Shown: positions 16,665-25,600, counted from the stretch's first letter. The stretch is DNA of 38,768 nucleotides from Rhizobium sp. Q54 (GCA_945907245.1 CAMDTB010000030.1:1-38768), one strand, 5' to 3'. Notes: generated by a model from the sequence alone, not told the origin. Numbers and translations are program-made.

Positions 16665-17273
16665 TTAGTTCTTCGTCGGGGCGGCCGGCTTGGCGTCGGT
16701 CGTCCCCTCCTGGGTCTTCGGCGCCGGGGTGAACTCGCCCCGCACCCGCTGGTCGCCCTGGGCGCTCGCCATGCCCTGGACCCGGGTCTGCCCGCTGTCC
16801 AGGTTCAGCTCGAGCCGGCTGCCGCGGACGACGCTGCCGCCCTGGTGCAGGACCACCCTGCCGCCCATGGTGATGAGCTGGCGGCCGACGTCATAGACCG
16901 CCCAGTCGCCTTCGGCCGTATCGCCGCGCGAAGTGATCCGCACATTGCCCCGGGAATCGATGCGGGTCACCGAGCCGGTCAGGCCGGTGTCGCCCGCTCC
17001 GGACTTGTCCTTGCCGGTCTGGTAGTAGACGCGGACCTCGTCGCTGAGCAGGCGCATCTCGCCCTGGATCGCCTCGACCTTGCCGAGGAACATGGCGACG
17101 CTGCCTTCCTTCTGGACCTCAAGCCGGTCGGCCGAGAACTCGATGGGATCCTTGGCGTTGTGGTTGCTGAAGCCGGTCTTTGCCGCCAGCGCCGCAGGCA
17201 CCGCGACCACCATCGACAGTGCGAGCGCCAGCATCAGGCGGGAGGGCATCTGCAGTTTTCCGTCGAGCATCAT
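16665..17273 (-). CDS. lptA: LPS transport periplasmic protein LptA
   Basis: 202 residues. Residues 1-30 are a signal peptide (RLMLALALSMVVAVPAALA). The OstA/LptA domain follows: DPIEFSADRLEVQKEGSVAMFLGKV, QGEMRLLSDEVRVYY, GNVRITSRGDTAEGDWAVYD and GGRVVLHQGGSVVRGSRLELNLDSG. It forms the periplasmic bridge carrying LPS from LptC to LptD. The tail is Pro/Lys-rich. Seven bases separate it from lptC, with AGGCGG as ribosome site, so translation is tightly linked. Confidence 0.94.
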   Translation of the reverse strand: MMLDGKLQMPSRLMLALALSMVVAVPAALAAKTGFSNHNAKDPIEFSADRLEVQKEGSVAMFLGKVEAIQGEMRLLSDEVRVYYQTGKDKSGAGDTGLTGSVTRIDSRGNVRITSRGDTAEGDWAVYDVGRQLITMGGRVVLHQGGSVVRGSRLELNLDSGQTRVQGMASAQGDQRVRGEFTPAPKTQEGTTDAKPAAPTKN

Positions 17274-17280
17274 GCCGCCT

Positions 17281-17928
17281 TCAGTCGACCGCGCGGGGAT
17301 AGACAGTCATCTTCACCCCATTGCGCAATGTTATGTTTTCCGTCTTCGTGTCGACGTCGAGGCCGCCGGCGGTGAACTTGCCGAACGGACCCTGGCCATG
17401 AACCGCTTCGTTGCTCGTGCCCTTGCCCTCGGCCAGGTTCATCGTCAGCTTCGGCGTGTGGACTTCCATGCCCGAGTCCGAGAATACATTCACTTGTCCG
17501 GTCAAATCCAGAACCTCGGACTTGGTGTGGAACGTGCCCATCGGCGCGTCCACGGTCACCCACGATCCGTCCTTCGACTTCAGGTCGGCCGCGATGGTGT
17601 CGAGCGTCACCAGCTCATCGTTCGCGGCGTCGTGATAGGCCGAATTGGCGGTCACCGAGAACGAGCGGTCCTCGGTATCGGTTCCGACGAATCGCGGCGA
17701 CACCATGCGCGCCTTGTCGTCGGATTCCTTGAGCTCCGAGAAGGCCAGCGTGAAGCCGGTGCTCGAGCCGCGGATCGCCGGCACGATCAGGATACCCAGC
17801 AGCAGGAGCGTCGCGCCCGCCGGCAGCACGCGCTTCATCAGCCGCACATAGCGGCTGTACCGATCCTCTCGATGAACGAGGAGGTCGTAGCGGGGCTCCA
17901 AGGGCGTTCTCCATCCGGTCGTCGCCAT
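17281..17928 (-). CDS. lptC: LPS export protein LptC
   Basis: 215 residues from the ATG at 17928. An in-frame GTG at 17961 would add 11 residues; neither has a clear Shine-Dalgarno. One membrane helix (about 37-55, LPAGATLLLLGILIVPAI) is followed by a periplasmic beta-jellyroll: MVSPRFVGTDTEDRSFSVTA, YHDAANDELVTLDTIAADL, VTVDAPMGTFHTKSEVLDLTG. This is the DUF1239/LptC family, which receives LPS from LptBFG and hands it to LptA. First of three lpt genes, 76 bases after rnd. Confidence 0.92.
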   Translation of the reverse strand: MATTGWRTPLEPRYDLLVHREDRYSRYVRLMKRVLPAGATLLLLGILIVPAIRGSSTGFTLAFSELKESDDKARMVSPRFVGTDTEDRSFSVTANSAYHDAANDELVTLDTIAADLKSKDGSWVTVDAPMGTFHTKSEVLDLTGQVNVFSDSGMEVHTPKLTMNLAEGKGTSNEAVHGQGPFGKFTAGGLDVDTKTENITLRNGVKMTVYPRAVD

Positions 17929-18004
17929 GGTTAGACATAGGACGACTTTGGTTAGAGGCACTATCTATGGGTAAGCGGCGCAACGATCAAGGCGCGCGGC
18001 GCGC

Positions 18005-18619
18005 TCACGCATGCGCGAAGATGTCTTCCTCGGCCCAGCCGGCCAGGTCGAGACGCGCGCGCATCGGCAGGAAATCGAAACACGCCTGTGCCATGGCGGT
18101 ACGGCCTTCGCGTTCCAGCATGACGTCGAGCCGGGCCTTGATCTCATGCAGGTAGAGCACGTCCGACGCCGCATAGGCACGCTGCGCGTCGCTCAGATCC
18201 TCGGCGCCCCAGTCCGAGCTCTGCTGCTGCTTCGACAGGTCGATGCCCAGCAGTTCGCGGCACAGTTCCTTCAGCCCGTGGCGATCGGTATAGGTCCGCA
18301 CCAGCCGCGAGACGATCTTGGTGCAATAGACCGGCTGCGGCATCACACCCAGCCGAGCGAACAGCGCGGCCAGGTCGAAGCGCGCGAAATGGAACAGCTT
18401 GAGCACGGCCGGATCGGCCAGCAACGCCGACAGGTTGGGCGCGTTCACCGGCCCTTGCGGGATCTGCACCAGATGGGCCGAGCCATCGCCCGAGGACAGC
18501 TGCACAAGGCACAGCCGGTCGCGGCCGGGCTTCAGGCCCATGGTCTCGGTGTCGATCGCAACGGACGGCCCGAAGCTCAGACCGGACGGAAGATCGCCAC
18601 GATGCAGGATAACTGTCAT
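18005..18619 (-). CDS. rnd: Ribonuclease D-like 3'-5' exonuclease (short form)
   Basis: 204 residues, lacking the HRDC domains of E. coli RNase D (about 370). The DEDDy exonuclease motifs are present: VAIDTETMGL (Asp, Glu), HFARFDLAALF (Asp), and YAASDVLYL (Tyr-x3-Asp). It trims structured RNA 3' ends, tRNA precursors in particular. Short RNase D genes next to lptC are typical of alphaproteobacteria. A tRNA-Leu gene lies just upstream on the same strand; read-through of the tRNA transcript into rnd is possible. Confidence 0.93.
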   Translation of the reverse strand: MTVILHRGDLPSGLSFGPSVAIDTETMGLKPGRDRLCLVQLSSGDGSAHLVQIPQGPVNAPNLSALLADPAVLKLFHFARFDLAALFARLGVMPQPVYCTKIVSRLVRTYTDRHGLKELCRELLGIDLSKQQQSSDWGAEDLSDAQRAYAASDVLYLHEIKARLDVMLEREGRTAMAQACFDFLPMRARLDLAGWAEEDIFAHA

Positions 18620-18657
18620 TTGGGGAGATTTCCGCGGGCCGAAACAACTTCGGCGAT

Positions 18658-18744
18658 TGGTGCCCAGGAGAGGACTCGAACCTCCACGACCTTGCGATCA
18701 CTAGCACCTGAAGCTAGCGCGTCTACCAATTCCGCCACCTGGGC
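18658..18744 (-). tRNA. tRNA-Leu (anticodon CAG)
   Basis: 87 bases with encoded CCA. Acceptor stem GCCCAGG/CCTGGGC; anticodon stem CTAGC/GCTAG with loop TTCAGGT gives anticodon CAG for CTG codons; a long variable arm marks a class II tRNA; T-arm GGTTCGAGTCC. The CTG-decoding leucine tRNA is heavily used in this GC-rich coding. Confidence 0.97.
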
Positions 18745-18772
18745 AACTCCGTGTCTGTCACGGTGGACGCAG

Positions 18773-18801
18773 TTCCTATTGCCCGGCACGATGCTTGTCA
18801 A
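18773..18801 (-). promoter_or_regulatory. Candidate promoter of tRNA-Leu
   Basis: On the minus strand a perfect TTGACA (18796-18801) is followed after 17 bases by TAGGAA (18773-18778), 28 bases before the mature tRNA. The -35 is ideal, the -10 only partly matches. Confidence 0.6.
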
Positions 18802-18927
18802 CAATCCAATCGCAACAACCGTGCAACAGGGCCGTCATGCGGCCCGCGCCGGGAAGTTTCAGGTGGCAATCCTGCAGTCCGTCGGTATTTTAACGACGAA
18901 TTTCACGTCCGCGCGAACAGGCACCCC

Positions 18928-19884
18928 ATGACTCGTGATCTCGTTACGGTGATCGGCGGCTCCGGCTTCATCGGCCGGTATGTCGTGCGTCTGCTGGCCA
19001 GGCAGAAGCATCGCATCCGGGTGGCCGTGCGCCATCCCAACGAAGCCCTGTTCCTGAAGCCCATGGGCGACGTGGGGCAGATTCAGCTGCTGCCGACCAA
19101 CATCCGCAATGCCGCATCGGTGGCGCGCGCGGTCGACGGCGCCGACGCCGTCGTCAACCTGGTGGGCATCCTCCAGCCGTCGGGCCACCAGAACTTCGGG
19201 TCGGTCCACGTGGCGGGCGCCGACTCCGTGGCGAAGGCCGCCGCCGCGGCAGGTGTTCGCCGGCTGGTACAGTTGTCCGCCATCGGCGCCGACCGCCGGT
19301 CCGAATCGGATTACGCCCGGACCAAGGGCGAGGGCGAGATGGCGGTGCGCGCGGCCTTCCCCGCCGCGACCATCATTCGCCCGTCGATCGTGTTCGGCGC
19401 CGAGGACGAGTTCTTCAACCGCTTCGCCCGCATGGCCTGCATGCCGTTGCTGCCGCTGCCGCTGATCGGTGGCGGCAAGACCCGTTTCCAGCCGGTCTAT
19501 GTCGGCGACGTGGCCGAGGCGATCGCCCGCGCCGCGACGCAGGACGGTCTCGCCGGGCAGACGTTCGAGCTGGGCGGCCCCAAGGTCTTCAGCTTCCGGG
19601 AAATCCTCGAGCTGGTCCTGGCCGAGATCCGCCGCGACAAGATGATGCTGCCGGTGCCGTTCTTCGCGGCCAAGATCGTCGCGTTCTTCACCGGCATCCT
19701 GCCCAACGCGCCGCTGACCATGGACCAGGTCGAGCTGCTCAAGCACGACAACGTGGTTGCCGGAGACGCACGGACGCTGCGAGACCTGGGGATCGAGCCG
19801 ACGCCGGCCGACGCCGTCGTCGGCGCCTATCTCGATCGCTTCCGCAGGCAGGGCCAGTTCAGCAAACCCGCCGAGGCAGCCTGA
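18928..19884 (+). CDS. Complex I NDUFA9-subunit-like NAD(P)-binding reductase
   Basis: 318 residues from the ATG at 18928 (MTRDLVTVIGGSGFIGRYVV); upstream in-frame sequence does not resemble the family. The atypical short-chain/epimerase Rossmann fold shows GGSGFIG at 9-15, then VVNLVGIL, VRRLVQLSAIGADRRSESDYARTKGEGE with the Tyr-x3-Lys pair, and TIIRPSIVFGAEDEFFNRFARM, which is characteristic of NDUFA9-like proteins. Mitochondrial NDUFA9 is an accessory complex I subunit; bacterial members have no firmly assigned activity. It precedes the fzlA-queG pair on the same strand. Confidence 0.87.
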   Translation: MTRDLVTVIGGSGFIGRYVVRLLARQKHRIRVAVRHPNEALFLKPMGDVGQIQLLPTNIRNAASVARAVDGADAVVNLVGILQPSGHQNFGSVHVAGADSVAKAAAAAGVRRLVQLSAIGADRRSESDYARTKGEGEMAVRAAFPAATIIRPSIVFGAEDEFFNRFARMACMPLLPLPLIGGGKTRFQPVYVGDVAEAIARAATQDGLAGQTFELGGPKVFSFREILELVLAEIRRDKMMLPVPFFAAKIVAFFTGILPNAPLTMDQVELLKHDNVVAGDARTLRDLGIEPTPADAVVGAYLDRFRRQGQFSKPAEAA

Positions 19885-19954
19885 TCCCTTCCACGCGCTT
19901 TGTGGCGGGCGGGGCAGTTGTGCTAGGGTCTGCGTCGTTTCGGGAGGGTTTCAC

Positions 19955-20047
19955 ATGGGTTCTGCCCGGTTCGGCGCGGGTCACCAGGGTTCGCGCGTCA
20001 TATTCGCTTCGTCCGGCCGGCATGTGACAGGACCTTCCCGATCGTGA
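19955..20047 (+). CDS. Possible 30-codon leader ORF upstream of fzlA
   Basis: ATG at 19955 is preceded by GGGAGGG seven bases upstream, one of the best ribosome sites in the window. The 30-residue product (MGSARFGAGHQG...TGPSRS) has no recognisable family. Its TGA overlaps the GTG start of fzlA in the sequence GTGA, and fzlA has no ribosome site of its own, so reading this frame could couple translation into fzlA. The alternative is that the ribosome site is a chance match. Conservation in relatives would decide. Confidence 0.4.
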   Translation: MGSARFGAGHQGSRVIFASSGRHVTGPSRS

Positions 20048-20715
20048 CTCCCCGCCTTTTCCATCTCTGGCTGTCGCCCTTCTCCCGCAAGGTCCGCATC
20101 GCCATGGCCGAGCTGGGCGTGGAGGTGAAGCTGGTGATCGAGCCGGTCTGGGAACGCCGGCCCGAATTCCTCGCCCTCAATCCGGCGGGAACCGTACCCG
20201 TGCTGGTCGAGGACGACGGCACCGCCATCGCCGACAGCGCGGTGATCTGCGAGTACCTGAACGAAACCGTCGCCGGCAGGACCCTGTTCGGCAAGGACGC
20301 GCTCACCCGCGCCGAGGTCCGCCGGCTGGTGTGCTGGTTCGACCAGAAGTTCCACCGCGAGGTCACCGACAATCTGGTGACCGAGAAGGTCATGAAGCGA
20401 TTCATGAAGATGGGCACGCCCGACAGCAGCGCCATCCGCGCCGGGCTGCACAACATCGGCTATCACCTGGACTACATCGCCTATCTCACCGAGCGGCGCC
20501 GCTGGCTGGGCGGCGACGAGTTCTCGCTGGCCGATATCGCCGCCGCCGCCCATCTGTCGTGCGTGGACTATCTCGACAACGTGCCGTGGGACAGCCACCC
20601 TGAGGCCAAGGACTGGTATGTACGGGTCAAGTCGCGGCCCAGCTTCCGTCCGGTGCTGATGGACCGGATCCCCGGCCTGTCGCCGCCCGCCCATTATGAC
20701 AACCTCGATTTCTGA
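20044..20715 (+). CDS. fzlA: FzlA-like glutathione S-transferase-fold cell-division protein
   Basis: 223 residues starting at GTG. Thioredoxin-like N-terminal domain ([52 protein letters not shown]) and all-helical C-terminal domain ([26 protein letters not shown]). The [17 protein letters not shown] ending resembles FzlA, the GST-fold protein that binds FtsZ and controls constriction in Caulobacter. A generic GST is the alternative. It overlaps queG by 20 bases, so the two are translationally linked. The start is preceded by a short ORF with a strong ribosome site. Confidence 0.72.
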   Translation: MTPRLFHLWLSPFSRKVRIAMAELGVEVKLVIEPVWERRPEFLALNPAGTVPVLVEDDGTAIADSAVICEYLNETVAGRTLFGKDALTRAEVRRLVCWFDQKFHREVTDNLVTEKVMKRFMKMGTPDSSAIRAGLHNIGYHLDYIAYLTERRRWLGGDEFSLADIAAAAHLSCVDYLDNVPWDSHPEAKDWYVRVKSRPSFRPVLMDRIPGLSPPAHYDNLDF

Positions 20716-21832
20716 AGCGTCGGCAGCCCAGAGCCTCAAGCGGGACATCATCGACCGCCTGCTCGCGGAGGGCTTCGACGTGGCGGCCGTCACCTCGCCC
20801 GGCAGCATCCCGCTGGTGCCCGAGCGGCTCGCCCGGTTCATTGGCGAGGGCCGACACGGCGTCATGGGATGGATGGCGGAAAAGGCCGACCGGCGCGGCG
20901 ATCCGCGCGTCCTTTGGCCCGAGGTGCGCAGCATCATCGTCGCCGGCATGAACTACGGCCCCGCCGACGACCCGATGGCGCGGCTGGTGCACAGGGACAA
21001 GGGCGCAATCTCGGTCTACGCCCGCAACCGGGATTATCACGACGTCATCAAGAAGCGGCTGAAGCGGGTCGGCCGCTGGCTCGGCGAGAGCAAGGGCGCC
21101 AGCCTGAAGGTCTTCGTCGACACCGCTCCGATACCTGAAAAGCCGCTTGCCGAGGCCGCCGGGCTCGGCTGGCAGGGCAAGCACACCAATCTGGTATCGC
21201 GCGGCTTCGGCTCGTGGCTGTTCCTGGGCGCGATCTACACCGACCTCGACCTGCCGGCCGACCGGCCCGAGCCCGACCATTGCGGTCAGTGCCGCAACTG
21301 CCTCGACGCCTGCCCCACGAATGCGTTCCCGGCGCCGTACCAACTCGACGCACGGCGCTGCATCTCGTATCTGACCATCGAATATGACGGTCATATCCCG
21401 CTGGAATTCCGCCAGCCCATGGCCAACCGGATCTATGGCTGCGACGACTGCCTGGCCGTGTGTCCGTGGAACAAGTTTGCCAGCGAGGCGCGCGAGGCCG
21501 CCTTCCACGCTCGCGACGAGCTGGCCGCGCCGTTGCTGACCGAGCTGGCGATGCTGGACGATGCGGCCTTCCGGGCGCTGTTCTCCGGCTCGCCGATCAA
21601 GCGTATCGGCCGCGACCGGTTCGTGCGCAACGTGCTGATCGCGCTGGGCAACAGCGGCGACACTTCGTCGGTCCAGGTGGTGGAGTCCTTGCTGGACGAC
21701 GCCTCGCCGCTAGTGCGGGCGATGGCCGCCTGGGCGCTCAGGGCGCTGGCGCCGGCGCGGGCTGAGGCGCTTCGGCCGGCGCGGCTGGCTTCGGAAGCTC
21801 AACCCGATGTGCGGCGGGAGTGGATGGCTTAG
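20696..21832 (+). CDS. queG: Epoxyqueuosine reductase
   Basis: 378 residues. Catalyses the last step of queuosine synthesis in tRNA, reducing epoxyqueuosine with cobalamin and two [4Fe-4S] clusters. The N-terminal reductase-like domain ([27 protein letters not shown]) is followed by [18 protein letters not shown] and [14 protein letters not shown], which hold the two clusters, and a C-terminal HEAT-like segment ([23 protein letters not shown]). The last ~30 residues are Ala/Arg-rich and read antisense to the end of the TPR gene; the two genes overlap by 95 bases tail to tail. Lies behind fzlA with a 20-base overlap. Confidence 0.95.
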   Translation: MTTSISEASAAQSLKRDIIDRLLAEGFDVAAVTSPGSIPLVPERLARFIGEGRHGVMGWMAEKADRRGDPRVLWPEVRSIIVAGMNYGPADDPMARLVHRDKGAISVYARNRDYHDVIKKRLKRVGRWLGESKGASLKVFVDTAPIPEKPLAEAAGLGWQGKHTNLVSRGFGSWLFLGAIYTDLDLPADRPEPDHCGQCRNCLDACPTNAFPAPYQLDARRCISYLTIEYDGHIPLEFRQPMANRIYGCDDCLAVCPWNKFASEAREAAFHARDELAAPLLTELAMLDDAAFRALFSGSPIKRIGRDRFVRNVLIALGNSGDTSSVQVVESLLDDASPLVRAMAAWALRALAPARAEALRPARLASEAQPDVRREWMA

Positions 21833-22679
21833 CCGGTTGCGCCGCCTCTTCGGCCTGCATCGCGCGGACCTTGTTGACGCTGTCGGCGGCGGCCTTGGCC
21901 GACGGCGTGTCGGGCGCCAGCTTCATCACCTGGATCCAGTCCATCACCGCCGCGTCGCCGTTGCCGATGGCGTAATTGAGGTTGGCGCGTTCGAGCAGCG
22001 CGTCGACGTTTTCACCATCGAGCATCAGCGCCTTGTCGATGTCCGCGCGGGCCGACTCGAAGTGGCCAAGCGCCCGGTGCGCCGCCGCGCGGAACGAATA
22101 GGCAGTCGAGCGCGGGCCGCCGCGCTGTAGCGCGACGTCGAGATCCTTCACCGCGCCTTCCAGATTGCCCATCTCGACCTGCGCGCGCGCCCGGTCGATC
22201 AGGATTTCGGCCGCCTGGTCGTCGTCGATCCCGCTCATGCCCAGCGCCTCCGACAGTACCCGAAACGCCTTCTCGTTGTTCTCGGCCATCAACCAGGCGT
22301 TGCCCGCCTGCGCCTGAAGATCGACGGCAAGGCCCGGCGGCAGCACCTCGGGCTCGGGTTCGGGCTTGCCGTCCTTGCCCAGCTTGACCTCGGCCGCGCC
22401 CTGCGCCGGCCGTGCCTTCGCCTGCTGCTGGGCGCGACTGGCCAGGTCTTCCAGCATGACGGCGGCCTTCTCGTACTGAGCCTGGGCGAACAGCGACAGC
22501 GCCATGCAGTGCTCGGCCGGGATGCCGCCGCTGTAGTCACGCCACTGGGTGGCCAGCTCGTAGGCGCGCTTGGGCGCCATGTCGACGAGCTTCATGCACT
22601 CGCTGTAGTTGTTGGCGGCGGCGGGGAACGAGGCGAAACCGGCCGCGGCGGCGCCCAGCAGGGCAAGGATCTTTCTCAA
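21738..22679 (-). CDS. TPR-repeat exported protein
   Basis: 313 residues. Signal peptide at 1-22 ([20 protein letters not shown]). About four tetratricopeptide repeats lie between residues 60 and 265, clearest at [15 protein letters not shown]-like and [51 protein letters not shown]. The C-terminal 40 residues are Pro/Ala-rich. TPR scaffolds bind other proteins; the partner is unknown and the location is periplasmic by the signal peptide. It converges with queG, overlapping 95 bases, and diverges from the epimerase-like gene with a 68-base shared upstream region. Confidence 0.82.
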   Translation of the reverse strand: MRKILALLGAAAAGFASFPAAANNYSECMKLVDMAPKRAYELATQWRDYSGGIPAEHCMALSLFAQAQYEKAAVMLEDLASRAQQQAKARPAQGAAEVKLGKDGKPEPEPEVLPPGLAVDLQAQAGNAWLMAENNEKAFRVLSEALGMSGIDDDQAAEILIDRARAQVEMGNLEGAVKDLDVALQRGGPRSTAYSFRAAAHRALGHFESARADIDKALMLDGENVDALLERANLNYAIGNGDAAVMDWIQVMKLAPDTPSAKAAADSVNKVRAMQAEEAAQPAKPSTPAAHRVELPKPAAPAEAPQPAPAPAP

Positions 22680-22747
22680 GCGTGAGCCTTGTTAGGTTCC
22701 GGGAAGGGCTTCTAATCTGCGAGGCAACATATAGGAGATCGGACCTC

Positions 22748-23617
22748 ATGAAGCGACTCTTCGTCTTCGGGCTGGGCTACACGGCGCAGATTGCCGGCCG
22801 GCAGCTGCGTGCCGACGGCTGGACGGTTGCCGGCACCTGCCGGTCACAGGCGTCGAAGACGGCGCTGGAGGCGCAGGGCTTCGAAGCATTCCTGTTCGGC
22901 GGCGACCGGCCCATCGACAATCCGGCGAAGGCGCTCGACGGCACGACGCACATCCTCGCCTCGGTTCCGCCCGGCGAGTCCGGCGATCCGGTGCTGCGTC
23001 ACCACGCCGCCGACATCGCCTCGCTGCCGCGCCTCGCCTGGGTCGGCTACCTGTCGACCACCGGCGTCTATGGCGACAAGGACGGCGGCTGGGTGGACGA
23101 GACCACGCCGCGATCCCCCTCGACCAGCCGCGGTCGCAAACGGGCCGAGGCGGAGATGGGCTGGATGAGCCTTCATGAGATGGGCCGGGTGCCGGTGCAC
23201 CTGTTCCGCCTGCCCGGCATCTATGGCCCGGGTCGCAGTGCCATCGACGCGGTGAAGGCCGGCCGCACGCGGCGGGTGTTCAAGGAAGGCCAGGTATTCT
23301 CGCGCATCCATGTGGACGACCTGGCCGCCGCGCTGATCGCATCCATGGTCCAGCCCCGCCCCGGCGCCATCTACAATCTCTGCGACGACGAACCGGCGCC
23401 GCCCCAGGACGTCACTGCCTATGCCTGCGACCTGCTGGGCGTGCCGGTCGAGCCGCTGACACCCATCGAGCAGGCCGACCTCACGCCCATGGCCCGCAGC
23501 TTCTATGAGGAGAGCAAGCGGGTGCGGAACGACAAGATGAAGCGGGAACTGGGGGTGACGCTGATCTATCCGAATTATCGGGATGGGTTGCAGGCGATCC
23601 TGAAGCAAACAACATAA
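22748..23617 (+). CDS. NAD(P)-dependent epimerase/SDR-like oxidoreductase
   Basis: 289 residues from the ATG at 22748, preceded by AGGAG ten bases upstream. The N-terminus RLFVFGLGYTAQIAG is a Rossmann GxGxxG-type loop; WVGYLSTTGVYGDKDGGWVDE and SRGRKRAEAEMGW carry the extended-SDR catalytic region, in which the usual Tyr-x3-Lys pair looks replaced; HLFRLPGIYGPGRSAIDAVKAG and SRIHVDDLAAALIASM are typical of extended SDRs of the YeeZ/SDR_a5 type. Substrate unknown. Stands alone, divergent from the TPR gene and convergent with the hydrolase. Confidence 0.83.
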   Translation: MKRLFVFGLGYTAQIAGRQLRADGWTVAGTCRSQASKTALEAQGFEAFLFGGDRPIDNPAKALDGTTHILASVPPGESGDPVLRHHAADIASLPRLAWVGYLSTTGVYGDKDGGWVDETTPRSPSTSRGRKRAEAEMGWMSLHEMGRVPVHLFRLPGIYGPGRSAIDAVKAGRTRRVFKEGQVFSRIHVDDLAAALIASMVQPRPGAIYNLCDDEPAPPQDVTAYACDLLGVPVEPLTPIEQADLTPMARSFYEESKRVRNDKMKRELGVTLIYPNYRDGLQAILKQTT

Positions 23618-23619
23618 AT

Positions 23620-23649
23620 CGTCATTGAGAGCGCAGCGAAGCAATGACG
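23620..23649. repeat. Short intergenic palindrome (degenerate dispersed repeat)
   Basis: Perfect 8-base arms CGTCATTG (23620-23627) and CAATGACG (23642-23649) around a GC-rich core containing GAGCGCAGCGAAG. It sits between two convergent genes and may act as a bidirectional stem-loop. The CGTCATTG...GCGAAGC pattern recalls dispersed repeats of many proteobacterial genomes; a related core occurs at 31189-31277. Confidence 0.65.
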
Positions 23650-23668
23650 GGGATGTTATAGCATCGGC

Positions 23669-24409
23669 CTAAACCAACCCCTCCAGCACCGTCCACAACC
23701 GAGCGATATCCTCCGGCTCCGACATCCGGTGATCGCCGCTCTTTACGAGAACAACTTCCACATCGTCGCCGTCGATGTGCTCGGCCAGTCGCAAAGCCGT
23801 ACGCCACGGGACATCCGGGTCCTTCATGCCCTGGATCAGCCGAACCGGGAACGGCAGCGCCAGCGGCGACCTGAGCACCAGGTGTTCCCTGCCCTCCTCG
23901 ATCAGCCGAAGGGTGATCGTATAGGGCTCGCCGTAGTCGGATGGCTCGAGATAGACGCCGTCGCGGCGCAGGGTTTGCTTCACGTCTTCCGGATACCCCG
24001 CCCACATCAGGTCCTCGGTGAAGTCGGGCGCGGCGGCGATGCCGACCAGCGCCGCGATCCGTTGCGGCCGGGCGCGTGCCGCCAGCAGCGCCATCCAGCC
24101 GCCCATGCTCGATCCGACCAGGATCTGCGGGCCTGCCGTGACCCGGTCGAGAATGGCGACGGCGTCCGCAGCCCACCGTCCGATGGTGCCGTCCTCAAAT
24201 TTTCCGGTCGAACTGCCGTGCCCCGAATAGTCGAATCGGGTGAAGGCCTGGCCGCGTTTCATGCACCAGTCCCGTAGCGCCATGGCCTTCGTGCCGGTCA
24301 TGTCGGACTTGAAGCCGGGCAGGAAAATCACCCCGGGCGCGCGGCCCGGAAGGGCCTCGTACGCAAGCTGGTGACCGTCCACGGAAATGGTGCTAAGTGA
24401 CGATTCCAT
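23669..24409 (-). CDS. Alpha/beta hydrolase
   Basis: 246 residues from the ATG at 24409. GxSxG nucleophile elbow at ILVGSSMGGWMALLA, oxyanion-side VIFLPGFKSDMTG, acid residue in QGMKDPDVPW and the catalytic His in KSGDHRMSEPEDI complete the triad. The FDYSGHGSSTG loop is typical of small esterase/lipase-like or BEM46-type hydrolases related to palmitoyl thioesterase ABHD10. Substrate unknown. It is divergent from the glycosyltransferase with almost no space: the two coding signals begin within about 15 bases of each other. Confidence 0.88.
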   Translation of the reverse strand: MESSLSTISVDGHQLAYEALPGRAPGVIFLPGFKSDMTGTKAMALRDWCMKRGQAFTRFDYSGHGSSTGKFEDGTIGRWAADAVAILDRVTAGPQILVGSSMGGWMALLAARARPQRIAALVGIAAAPDFTEDLMWAGYPEDVKQTLRRDGVYLEPSDYGEPYTITLRLIEEGREHLVLRSPLALPFPVRLIQGMKDPDVPWRTALRLAEHIDGDDVEVVLVKSGDHRMSEPEDIARLWTVLEGLV

Positions 24410-24568
24410 CCCACCATGTAGCCAGCGCCGGGGGCCGTCTTCAACCTTCTCGATCATCCGAATGCCGGGCCAGCACCCCGGATTCTCCAGATCCTGCCCC
24501 GCCTCGACGCGGATGGAGCGTCGCGCAACGCCGTCGACATTGCCCGGGCCGCCATCGCCGCCGGCGGC

Positions 24569-25600
24569 GTGGTGGTCGCCGCCTCGCGGCACGGCGCGCT
24601 GGTCGGCGAGTTCCGCCAGTCCGGCGGTATCCATCTCGCCCTGCCGTTCGACGCGGTTTCGCCGCTGACCCGCTGGCGGATCGCCCGCCGCCTCAAGGCC
24701 GCGGTCGCGGCGCACCGCATCACGGTGATCCATGCCTATGGAAGGCGCGGCGCGCGGCTGGCGCGGGCCGTGTCGAAATCGACCGGCGTGCCGTTCGTGG
24801 CGTCGCCCATCGCCCACGAGCACCACGAACCGGAGAAGTGGGTCGTGCCGGAGATGGCCGCCGCCCGCGCCATCATCGCCGCCTCGGACTTCGTCGCCGC
24901 GCTGGTGCCCCAGGCGCTGTCGGCCGCGACCCGGGTCGAAGTGATTCCGCGCGGCGTCGACCTGCGCCGTTTCGATCCGGCGGCGGTGCGCACCGAGAAG
25001 CTGGTGCGCCAGATGCAGGACTGGCGTGCCGACGACCTGTCCGCCGTGATCCTGATGCCGGGCCGCGTGGCGCCCGGCAAGGGCCACGACATCCTGCTGC
25101 GGGCGATGGCGCGCATGAACAACAAGCACGCCACCTGCCTGATTGTCGCCCGCGACGAGGACAACCCGAAATACCGCGAGACACTGCTGAAGCTGATCGC
25201 CGAGTTGGAACTGGAAGGCCGGGTGCGCTTCGTCGGCTACGCGCCCGACATGCCGGTCGCGTACATGCTGGCCGATGTTGTCGCGGTGCCGTCGCGCACG
25301 CCGGAGGCGTTCAACAGCATCTGCGCCGAGGCGCTGGCCATGGGACGGCCGGTGGTCGCCTCAACCGCGGGCGGAACGCCCGGCATCGTCATCGAGGGCA
25401 AGACCGGCTGGCTGGTGCCGCCGGCCGACCCGGAGGCGCTGGCCCGGGCGCTCGACGACGCCCTGTCGCTGGACGAAACCGCCCGGGTGCGGCTCGGCGA
25501 CGCCGCACGCATGCACATCGCCGCCCATTTTTCCCTCGCCATGGTCGGCGAGCGGATGATCGGACTGTATCAGGAACTGGCGGCGCCAACCGGCCGCTGA
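24569..25600 (+). CDS. Glycosyltransferase family 4 protein, start unresolved
   Basis: 343 residues from the first usable start (GTG 24569). GT-B fold: RVEVIPRGVDLRRFDP, VILMPGRVAPGKGHDILLRAMARM, VRFVGYAPDMPVAYMLADVVAVPSR, and the donor-site E-x7-E segment TPEAFNSICAEALAMGRPVV, then EGKTGWLVPP. Transfers a sugar from a nucleotide-sugar to an unknown acceptor, perhaps LPS. Coding similarity plainly continues upstream in the same frame to about 24470 (APRILQILPRLDADGASRNA and DIARAAIAAGG, the first beta-strand and helix of the fold). No ATG, GTG or TTG lies in this frame between 24422 and 24568, and the only nearby ATG (24416) is followed at once by TAG. Either an unusual start is used or the gene is damaged. 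Confidence 0.85.
   Translation: MVVAASRHGALVGEFRQSGGIHLALPFDAVSPLTRWRIARRLKAAVAAHRITVIHAYGRRGARLARAVSKSTGVPFVASPIAHEHHEPEKWVVPEMAAARAIIAASDFVAALVPQALSAATRVEVIPRGVDLRRFDPAAVRTEKLVRQMQDWRADDLSAVILMPGRVAPGKGHDILLRAMARMNNKHATCLIVARDEDNPKYRETLLKLIAELELEGRVRFVGYAPDMPVAYMLADVVAVPSRTPEAFNSICAEALAMGRPVVASTAGGTPGIVIEGKTGWLVPPADPEALARALDDALSLDETARVRLGDAARMHIAAHFSLAMVGERMIGLYQELAAPTGR

Noticed and set aside
18616-18804. Frames crossing tRNA-Leu on both strands
   Set aside because: Peptides such as VAELVDALASG and RTRTSTTLRSLAPEAS are the classic false products of tRNA-Leu genes.
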